Under the pieces are notes generated by a model. The model was not told the DNA's origin, searched no databases, and saw only the letters and a program-made list of their open reading frames with translations. A stretch of DNA of 64,000 nt, taken from Cryptomeria japonica (lineage: Eukaryota; Streptophyta; Pinopsida; Cupressales; Cupressaceae). This document shows, in pieces, positions 48,614-58,077 of this stretch. Numbering within the stretch: position 1 is the stretch's first letter; each line of letters begins with the position of its first letter. A program made the translations under genes and the position numbers. Location: contig NC_081413.1 of NCBI RefSeq assembly GCF_030272615.1, positions 718,847,867 to 718,911,866 of the forward strand, written 5' to 3'.

Positions 48614-50179
48614 TGTAGACACCCAAAAATGGTCAACGCTTGCGAGGTCATACTTTAACATTTGCGCATTGCCTCATTTTAGGTTTTTGCGTCGCATTAA
48701 CATTTCTCCTATGTCACGCACTTGGTTTTTTATCATTTGCAAACATCGAGTCATTCTTCTACATTCTTCAATCATCTCGTCTTCGAATTTGGTCTTGTCG
48801 ACAACATTATCCAGTCGTGATTTTGATCGATTTTACTCTGTCGCATCAATGTGCGTATTCATTTGTCATCATTTTGGACATCATCAATCCTAATTAGGGT
48901 TTTGTCCTCCTAGCAATCTTATCAATTTTATCATCAATCTTATCATTTTGGACATCGTCAATCTTAATTAGGGTTTTGTCCTCTTTTCAATTGTCGATTT
49001 ATCATCAATCCTTCAATCTTGTCATTTTAACAATCGATTTGTCATCGATCGTTGTCATGTTCAATCTTGTCATCTTGCGATCAATTTGTCATTGATCATG
49101 GTCGTTATCAACCTTGTCATTTTGTGACCGATTTGTCATCGATCGTTATCTGTCTCAATTGTGTCAATTTGGATCAATTTGTCATTGTTCCTCGTCAATT
49201 GGCGCATCTATCAATCAAATCATTTTGTCGCATTGGTCATTTATCAATCAAATCATTTTGTCGCATTGGTCATTTATCAAATCAAATCATGATCAAGTCA
49301 ATTATAGACCTAATTGTCATCCTCGCATTTCTAATTCGCCTTCTAGGGTTTTATGATTTAATCATTTAACCTAATGTGTCATTTCTTCCTTTAGGATTAC
49401 TAAATTATTTATTAATCCTAAGTTTTCTCATTACAATTAAATATTCATTTAATTGGCTAATTATTCCTCTTTGTGAGTGAATTAATTAATAAATGAAAAA
49501 TTATTGGTTAATTCATTAATTTCTAATTTCCTATTTTCATTATTCTCTAATTTCCTAATTTCTTAATTCTTAAATTCAATTTTCTCCTATTTCTTTCCTA
49601 AATTTATGGCAATGACATAGAAATTTGTCATAAAATGTCATAAATTGTCATAAAATTCTTGACATAGAAATGTGTCATAGAATTTGTCATAGGAAATGTC
49701 ATAAAATGTCATAAATTCTTGACATAGAAATTTGTCATGAATTGTCATAAGCCTTGCATAGCAATTTGTCATAGATATGTCATAACTTTGCTATTCTTGA
49801 TTTGAATTTCTATTCAAATCTCTATCATGCTAATCTTGTCATCTCTCCAATTCTTCTATAAATTGGATGAATTTTCTTCAATCAATCCCTTTGAATCCCG
49901 AATCCGAATTTTCTATCAAATTACTGAACTTACGCTTCTAGTACTCTTGCGCCATAATCTTGTCTATTTGCTTTCATCTCATGTGTATGCACTTGAAGGT
50001 GGGATCCACAAACAAAGGCTATTTGGAGAGGAAAGAACAACAATGGAGCCGCATGGAAGAAGCATCCAAATTAGCATATGGTTTGCATGATATTTTCATT
50101 TTGAATGCTTTGTTTCCATACCTCTATTGAATGTGCTTTAGAATTAGGTTCATTTCAATGAGTTTTCTTATGATTGAGC
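48614..50179. other. foreign spacer inside the inner Gypsy element
   Basis: About 1.57 kb unlike either LTR or gag. It begins TGTAGACACCCAAAAATGG, which looks like an LTR start, but no matching CA end or TSD was found. Content is AT-rich with GTCAT/TCATC repeats; no protein domain on either strand. It separates the gag ORF from a duplicated gag fragment. Confidence 0.6.
48884..49785. repeat. short tandem repeats in the spacer
   Basis: Three blocks are visible: two units around TAATTAGGGTTTTGTCCTC (about 48885-48990); two to three units of ATCAAATCATTTTGTCGCAT (about 49207-49290); and many GACATAGAAATTTGTCATAA-like units (49612-49785). Confidence 0.65.
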
Positions 50180-50661
50180 TATCAAGAGAAAGTGGGCTCG
50201 CAACATCAAATGTGGGCACACTAAACTTGGATTGATTCATAGAGGCAATTTGTTGCTATAAAGAAGAGACAGTTTGTGCAAGATTGTTAATGGTCGCTTC
50301 AGTCGAAGAATTCATATTAGACGTGTTAGATTGCGATGGAGGTGTTATGTTATTGAAAGAAGGTAGAGAGTAAGGTGGTGGGACACTATGATAGTTAGTC
50401 ATAGGAGATGATTGGACAGGAGGAACACTACAAGGAGGAATGGAAGGGTTAAATGAATTGCCCCCTTGTGTCATGTTCATTTGTGGAGATATAAGAGGAA
50501 CACTCACTGAAGGAATGAATGAAGAAGTTGGATTGAATGAAGGAAGAGGGTTGATTGAAGAAGAGGGATTGCCCCCATGACTGGTGATCATAGGAGGAAT
50601 GTCTCATGTTGAAGTAGTCATTATGTTTGATGTAAAAGTAGGTATACTAGCAATAGGAGTC
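50180..50661 (-). pseudogene. duplicated gag fragment (482 bp)
   Basis: Nearly identical to 48089-48570 of the gag ORF over the same 482-bp length. One difference turns a codon near 50607 into TGA where the intact copy has an Arg codon. The right junction with the LTR shares AGTC (50658-50661) with both parent sequences. It is a by-product of rearrangement, not a gene. Confidence 0.88.
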
Positions 50662-51892
50662 ATTCTTCCCTCCCCAACTCCGAGGAGAGAGAAGGGAGAG
50701 TCACTAGGGTTGATGGTTTTCACTTAGGAGGGACTTTACATTCAAAAGAGGGGTTGAAACCCACAAGATCCAATCCCACGCAATGCAATATTGGATTCTA
50801 TATGAGTTTCAAGGGTTGTGATAGCAAGGATACCCTCTTTTGTAAAGAAATGTAGATAGAAAGATTGAGCTAGGAATACATAGAAAGTGAGAAAGATTCG
50901 CTTATAAACTGAGCTAGGGATATGATATGAAGCTGCGGACCTGGAATTAGCAGTAAAATGTCAAGACGACGCTGTCCTGCAAATTTGAGCAAAAGTTGAT
51001 GGGACGATGGCGCCCGGCGTGCACACGGTCCTCCGAAAAATCCGCGAAACGAAGGGGGATCTGTTCGTCTCTGCATAAGGATTCCAGATCTTCAATTTCA
51101 GCCGCGTACCTGCAACCTACACACAGAAAAGTGAAGATGATTGGGGGGTTAGGGATGAGGGGTTTGCCTTTAGGTCAAACCCCGGTTTTGGAATTAACCA
51201 AGAAATGAGAAATGCTGTAAATGTAATGTAAAACAAGTACTAATACCTTGTTGTAAGGATGTTTGTATCGTTATATGCGAAGGTATAGATGTTGTTGTAT
51301 GTTGTATGTTGTATGTTGTATGTTGTAATATGTGATCTCCTCTTCAATGGTTGAATCCTTGTCTTGAATGCAACACTTAGCCTTGAATGGAGACTTAGAA
51401 TGATCAATTGCTTGAAGGAATGCTTGAATGCTTGAATGCTTGAATGTTTGAATATCGTTTCCACCTTTTTCCATCCTCCCAAAATGAGAGAGGAAAAGTA
51501 GTTTATATACTTGCCAATTAGGGTTAAAAGACTGATTTTCCCGACCTTAGGCCGACCAGGAAATGTTATTTTCCAATTTGCAAACAAAAAGGCTCGAAGT
51601 CCCATAGGAGACCGGGCCCAAAATAGGGCTAGGGACCAGGGTGCTGGGCGCCATGGTCCTGGGGGATGAGGGTGCTGGGTGCCCTGGTCCTGAAGGACCA
51701 GGGCGCTGGGCGCTCTAGTCCCACCTCCCGAGACAGCAGGGTGCAAGGAGGATCAGGCAGGGTGCTGGAAAAATGTAGTTTTTGATGTCATGAGCAAGTT
51801 TTGGGGTCTCCATTCAGGTTCAGTGTTGCGTCACCATCGTGAAGACCCAAATGCAGTCAAAATTGCAAGTGTCACAATTTTAGGATGCTACA
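50662..51892 (-). repeat. truncated 5' LTR of the inner Gypsy element
   Basis: Matches 43605-44820 with small differences, including a longer (TTGTATG)n tract. The 28 bp that would adjoin the PBS are missing. It includes the GC-rich triplicated block at 51632-51724. Confidence 0.9.
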
Positions 51893-51897
51893 GTTCC

Positions 51898-53534
51898 GGA
51901 CATCAAAGGAGAGTACCATCAAGACCGCGTTGGTATAGGGTTTCAGCAATAATGGTATATCGAGCAGTTTGCCGAATGAAGGTTTTACGTTGGTTATTCG
52001 ATTGGTTGGGAGGAAGGGTGTGATCGCGGAGATAGGTGTAGAATTCACCATACCATGGGGATTCAGAACCGACAAGGCGACATATCATTTCGGATTCAAG
52101 GATATCATAAGCGGGGATCCAAAGCTATTCTACCAAGAACTCGTAGCGTGTTGAATTCTGTGGAAGATCTAGGAGAGATGCGATGGTAGCCATGGCATCA
52201 GCAGCTCGATTCTAATCTCTTGGTATCTGCTCAAAAGTGATAGTAGTAAATGATGTCTCTAGAGTGTCCACCATTTTCTTATATGGCATGAGTTTATCAT
52301 CCTTTGTCTGATATTCATCTGTTGCTTGTCGAATGACCAGTTGTGAGTCGCCATATACTTGTAGTTCTTGTAATTTCCATTGTACGGCTAGCCTGAGTCC
52401 TATGATCAAGGCCTCATACTCTGCTATGTTGTTTGTGCATGGAAATGTGAGCCTGTAAGACTTTGGGATGCTATCACCTTGAGGTGTGATAAACAGAATG
52501 CCTGCCCTCGAGCCATGCCTAGTGTACAAACCATCAAAGTAGAGTTTCCATGGTTGTGCTGTTGTGATTATGAATATCTCTTCATCTGGAAAATTGGAAA
52601 TGAGAGGATGATCACCCATGAGTGGTGCATCAGCCAACTGATCTGCAATAACTTGCCCTTTGATAGCTTTATGATCCACATACTCGATGTCAAATTCACT
52701 TAGAATCATCACCCATTTGGCCAAGCGGCCTGTCAATGCTGCTTTGCTGAGTAAATACTTGAGTGGATCAATCTTTTCAATGAGTTGTACTTTGTGTGTT
52801 AATAGATAGTTCGTCAGTTTAGTGGCTGCCAGGATTACTGTTAGGCAAGCTCGCTCAATAGGTGTGTAATTGAGTTCATAGCCCACCAGTGTGCGAGAGA
52901 TGTAGTAAACAACACACTCTTTTCCTTCTGCATTATGTTGTGCTAGTAGTACACCCAATGCTGTACTTGTTGCTGAGATATAGAGTAACAACGGTCTACT
53001 TGGATCTGGTGGCATCAGCAATGGTGGATTCATGAGATAGTCTTTAAGTGTCTGAAATACTTGCTGGCATTTAGCATCCCATTGAAAGCAGATGTTCTTG
53101 TGTAGCAGGTGTGTAAAGGGGTGACACTTATCAGCCAATTGTGCAATGAATCTTCGGATGGATTGAAGTTGCCCTTGTAATGTCCTTAGTTGACTGATAT
53201 TCTTTGGTGGTGGCATATCCTTGATTGCTTTTACCTTTGCTGGGTCGACCTCAATACCTTTGCTTGAGACAATGTACCCTAGAAGCTTCCCGGAGGTCAC
53301 TCCAAAGACACATTTCTTGGGGTTGAGTCAAACATGGTATTGTTCCAGTCTATCAAAGATTTTATCTAAGATGTGGAGATGCCCTTCTCTGGTGAGTGAT
53401 TTTGCTAGTAAGTCATCCACATAATCTTCCATCATAGTATGCATCATGTCATGGTCATTGCTTGTTGATAGGTCGCTCCTGTATTCTTTAGACCAAAAGG
53501 CATTATATTCCAGCAATATGTGCCCCATGGACAT
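51898..53534 (-). pseudogene. Tat reverse transcriptase C-terminus, RNase H and second RNase H
   Basis: Minus strand. Starts with the catalytic EDYVDDLLAKS at about 53425, in a different frame from the upstream RT part (frameshift between about 53450 and 53530). TGA at 53328 stands where RLNPKKC is expected. RNase H of the Gypsy type follows (about 52650-53000, ISATSTALGVLL, YTPIERACL). Then comes a second, archaeal-type RNase H (about 52210-52560: WKLYFDG, SRAGILF, NNIAEYEAL, YGDSQLVIRQ). TAG at 52212 interrupts its end; coding continues to 51898, where the nested element begins. The dual RNase H is diagnostic of the Tat lineage. Confidence 0.9.
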
Positions 53535-55453
53535 GTGAAGGCTGTCTTATGTTGATCTTCTGGTGCGATCTTTATCTGATTGCATCCTGAAAAGCCATCC
53601 ATGAGTGAAAGCATGGCATGTCCTGCTGTCAAATCCACTATGATCTCAATATTGGGAAGGGGGAAGTCATCCTTAGGACAGGCCTTATTCAGATCTCTGA
53701 AGTCAGTACAAATGCGGATGCCCACTTTTGGTTTGCCGACAGGCACAATATTGGAGATCCATTCGGCATAATCAATTGGTCTAATGAAACCAACATCTAG
53801 GAGTTTCTTGAGTTCTGTTTTGACTAGCACTGCAATCTGAGGATGCATCTTATGAAGCTTCTGCTTGACAGGTTTGGCTCCTTCTGCTACGGTGAGGTGA
53901 TGCATGACTAAATCAGGATCAAGCCCAGGCATATCTGCATATGACCATGCAAAGTTGATCTGACGCTGTTGAAAGAACTCTATAAACTTAGGCTGTTCCT
54001 CTGGAGTGAGAAGAGATGCCAGATGTATGAGATGAGGATTTTCAAGAGTTCCCACATTGTATTCTTTGGTTTCCTCGATGAGAATCGTTGATTGTTCCTG
54101 TTGTGTACTATCAGGGAGAATGTCAAACCCTTCATCCTTAGGTGCCTCAGAGAGGTTTTCACCATTGGATACACTCTTTCTTTTTACTTTTGTCGGATCA
54201 AACAGTGCCATAGTGTGGTTTTCACTAGAAGATCCATGTTTTATTGTTATATTTTTGCAGCTGAAAGGTTTGGCATCCGCCCCGAAGTATGCTGTGCTAT
54301 TAAGTTCTATGGTGAATCCAGCTTTGTGATCCCCGCTTGGTAGGTTATCCCTTAATTCCAAAAAGTCAATGATGGCCTCATCATTTTGGAAGAAGTCAAG
54401 ACATGGGGGATTTGGTTGGTTCCATTCGATGAGTTCAGGGTGGATAATGGGCATTACTTCATCGATTAGGTTAAGTGCGTTAGATGTATCAGTGAGGGTT
54501 AAGACGTTATGGTGAAGGTCGTTAATGGTACTCTCCCTATCAGAATCAGGCATGGGATGAGACGTAGGGTCTGTGGAAGATGTTTCCAGCTCAGGAACCC
54601 AAGTGGTCTTTATCTGTGCTTCTCCATAGACAGGGATGTCTTTGCGTGGCGGAGGTGGTGATGTGTCTTCCTCATCTGAAGTGTTAAGCTGTACCGAATC
54701 AAATTCCCACTCATGTGAGTCGGTCTCTGAGTCACTTTCTAGCATCTGATTGCTATACCATATTGGGATGTCCTTTGAGTTAAACACTGCAGGTGTGATT
54801 GGTTGATGTACCTTTGTAGTGATCAGTGCTACAAGAAGATTAATGGGGATAAAAGAATTTGATACGGGAAGTATCGGTAATATTGACTCAGTGGTTTCTG
54901 CTGGAACTGTTGGTGCCATAGATGTTGTTGTGGGTTCTGACACAGTTACTACTGCTAATGGTATTATTGATGGGCTTACTGGTTCGTTTGGTGGGATGAG
55001 TGGCATTGGTGATGGCTGTGTTGGGGTTTTGAGCCTCAATGGGGCAGTTGGGATGGTGCTTGATGGTGCTTTGATTATGAAAGGTGTTTGCTTTGCAGTA
55101 GGTGGACAAAATGGTTTGCTGGGTTTTCCTTTGAACTTGAGTTTAGGAAAGATCTCTTTTTCAAAGCCTAGGCCTGTATTACCTTTGGGCTTTAATTCTG
55201 GTAGTAGAGGTTCATGTCGTCCCTATTTGCAATATCCCAAAGCACTCTGACCATCATACCCCATTCGTTGCATAATGAGGAGACCTTTGCCATACTGATC
55301 TGTAGGAAGTGTAACTCACGGTATATCAGTGGTGATGGGATCTTTATAGATCCATTCCGCTAGGTCCTCATCTTGTGTTTCTTCCTCTTGACTCTTTCCA
55401 AGAATGAAAGGTGTCAAAGCACATGTTGGTATGTTTAGTGGTTGCTGGAGTAC
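53444..55453 (-). pseudogene. Tat G-patch, linker and reverse transcriptase N-terminal part
   Basis: Minus strand, same frame as the end of the protease. A G-patch-like segment lies at about 55160-55285 (QRMGYDG, ALGYCK, stop, GRHEPL, NTGLGFE), broken by one TAG. A long Ser/Thr/Pro- and acid-rich linker follows (about 53990-55120). The reverse transcriptase begins near 53900 (blocks AEGAKPVKQKLHKMHPQI, RICTDFRDLNKACPKDDFPL, SLMDGFSGCNQI, MPFGLKNTGATYQ). Stops near 55318 (TGA) and 55224 (TAG) fit lost Arg and Gln codons. The frame breaks just before YVDD. Confidence 0.85.
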
Positions 55454-58077
55454 CTACTGTGGTTTACCATGTGTTCTAGGAGAAGTGGGCATTTGTCCCA
55501 CACAAAAGAGTTGACTCAAGTTGTATTCCCCAGGACCTTCCTCTACTATTTTCATCTTAAGCTTTTCTTGCTTTGGTATAGTGGTGTTCGAACTGGCAAG
55601 AGAGGCTGGACTTATATATGATGTGGAGGAAATGGCTTCTCTATTATTAGGAATAGTAATCTCTGGTTGATGGCTGATATTATGGCAATATGCAAAGGGA
55701 TTTGCGTCGCCCAGAATTGTGATCTCTACACCATTATGTGGGAACTTGATACATTGATGGTAGGTAGATGGAACGACTTGCATGGCATGTATCCAAGGTC
55801 TTCCTAACAATAGATTGTAGGGCAGAGGAAGGTCCAAACTTGACAAATGATGTGCTTTACCACGGGGCCCACTCGGATTGGTAGTACCATAGCTCCTTTG
55901 GATGAACGCTCCGCATCGTCATAGGCTTTGATTGTGATCTTCTGACGAGGATCCACTGATTCTACGGCATATCCCAATGCTATGACCAACTGCAGTGTAC
56001 AAATATTTAGGCCTGCTCCATTATCAATCAAGACTCGCTTGATCCTATGCTGGTTAATAAATCCTTTGATGTGGAGTGAGGCGTTATGCGGTTGCTGGAA
56101 GGAAGAGTTGTCACTTTCGGAAAAAGTGAGACAAGGTGATGACTTTAGACTTCCAACCATGGCTTGAAATTGGTCTGTATTCAGATTTGCAGGGACTGAC
56201 GCCTCTTGGAGTGCTTGATCCAAGATAGTTTTATGAGAGGGCGATAGGCACAGAAGCTCTAAAATGGATATAAGTGCTGGGGTTTTGTCTAATTGTTCCA
56301 CAAGATTGTACTGCTTTGGGATGGAGGTGGTGCCTTGTGGAGCTGCCTTGATGGTAACTTTGCCGCGACGCGTAACAACATTGCAATTTGAGTTGGGATT
56401 TTTGAAGGTTATGGTTGCCACTTGTTCATTGGCATCATACAGATGATTTACAGTGTAATTATACGTAGCCTGCGTATAATCAGTAGTATCAGTGCCTCAC
56501 CTGGAAGTGGAAGGACCCCTTTGATCTTGTGATGGAAGTGGATTTTTGAACATCAGATGATCATTATTTGTTGTTTTTGGGTTATGTCTTTCAATTTCAA
56601 TTTCTCCTCGATCAATAAGATCCTGAATGAGATCTTTCAATCGGTGACAATTACTTGTCTTGTGTCCTCTTCCTTGATGGAATTCACAGTGTTCAGTATC
56701 TCTCCACCATGCCGGTTTGACCTGAGGCTCATAGTTTGATAGTTTAGGTAGAGTGACCAAATTTTGAGAAATGAGTTGTCGCAATACTGTTTCAATGGGT
56801 TCCCCTAAGGGAGTGTATGTGCATTTCTATTTTTGCTGACGAGGTCTTGGTTCATCATGAGATGTGATGCGACCTTGATTAGAAGGAACATTTGTGTTGT
56901 TTTGAGGTGGAGGATTTTGTTCTGCAAACCAAACCACAGGTTGTACGTTTTGGATAGTCCAGGTATCCACAACCCCATCATTGACGATATTCTTGTTTCT
57001 ATTCCAGAAGCTTGGTTTATCACTATTGAAGCGTGGGCGAGGACCATCTTTTGGTTCATTAAAGATTTTGATGAGTCCTTTCTTGATGAGTGCCCATTCA
57101 CATTTTAAACCCTTGGTGATCATATCATTAAAAGAGTCAGTGTCTTTGACATCCAGGTGAAATTCCATTTCTTCATTTAATTTGGAAATGAATATTTCCA
57201 CTAGTTCTCGTTCAGGTAACTGAAGAGAATGTCTACTAGACATTTGGCGCCATCGTTGTAGGAATACTGAGAATAGTTCACCTGGTTTTTGTTTGGTGTT
57301 GCACAGATCAACCATGGTGATGTCACGTTCAATGTTATGAGAGTAATGAGCGAGGAATTTTTTGATAAATTCCTCAAATGTTCTAATGCCTCTTGGTAGT
57401 CAGGAAAACCATGATGTGGTTGTTCCTCCCAAGCTTTGGGGAAAAAGGCGCATTAGGTAGGTGTCTTCATATGCCACTTCGAGACAAGCGGAATGAAATT
57501 CTTGGACATGATCGCGGGGATCCCCCTTTCCTCTATATTTTTCGAATTTGGGTGTTTCAAATCCTCTTGGAAAGGGTGGCATGTAAAGATTCCTATCAAA
57601 AGGATAGGGACAGATGTCATTGAGTGAGAATTGATTGGTCTTGACACCACTATGAAGTTGTTGGGCGAGATTCTCGACTTGTTGCCACAACATCTCCATT
57701 TCATTTGGAGGAGGAGGTGGTGGGTTACCTCGAGGAATGTTATATCTGATGGGATCTCTACCTCTTTCCTCTTCATGGTGACTTTTTCTTTCTGATTCTT
57801 GTCTTAATTGGGAAAGATCAAAGTCTGAGGGGAGTTTGGCTCCTTCTTGAGTGAGTTTTAAGAAGTGAGCATCCGCATTGCTCCTGAGTATTTCATCAAA
57901 CAATCTGTTAAAGAGAGGGTTATGCTGACCCCTTTCTATTGTTGCAGGAGTAGGAGTACTTGGGTTTTTGTCATTCGCATTTCCTCCAAGTGCTTCTTGG
58001 AATTCATTGAGATTTTCCTCTTCTTCTTCTTCTATTTCTATTTCTCGTTGCCGCGACTGTGATCGGGTTTGAGCCAT
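55454..58077 (-). pseudogene. Tat gag and protease
   Basis: Minus strand. The best start is the ATG at 58075-58077 (MAQTRSQSRQ). Gag: acidic N-terminus, Pro run, Retrotrans_gag core with FEKYRGKGDPRDHVQEF, zinc knuckle CEFHQGRGHKTSNC of the CX2HX4HX4C type (about 56650-56695). Protease: RVLIDNGAGLNIC (about 56010-56050), with the catalytic Asp present, continuing LLLGRPWIH after a frameshift near 55840. Stops: TGA 57400, TAG 56827, TGA 56497, TAG 55454. These are all in one frame up to the frameshift, and each fits one C-to-T change at CAG or CGA. Confidence 0.88.

Larger units (their letters stand above)
43577..51892 (-). mobile_element. gag-protease-only Gypsy element nested in the Tat pol, TSD GTTCC
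   Basis: Left LTR starts TGTAAAGTGG; the right end is ATGCTACA. GTTCC flanks at 43572-43576 and 51893-51897. The minus-strand polypurine tract lies beside the left LTR, so the left LTR is the 3' LTR. The internal region encodes one long Gag-protease ORF and no reverse transcriptase or integrase, so it depends on another element. The right (5') LTR lacks its last 28 bp in element orientation and is followed by a duplicated gag piece and a foreign spacer, with no PBS. The related Gypsy-2 at 22178-30281 shows the family has several copies here. Confidence 0.88.

Noticed and set aside
48614-50179. Spacer as a clean solo LTR
   Set aside because: It starts TGTAGACACC, but there is no CA end, no target-site duplication, and the flanks are copies of gag rather than a target site.
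43813-51746. Repeated small frames in 43813-44534 and 50870-51746
   Set aside because: They fall in the two LTRs of the inner Gypsy element and have no domain content.
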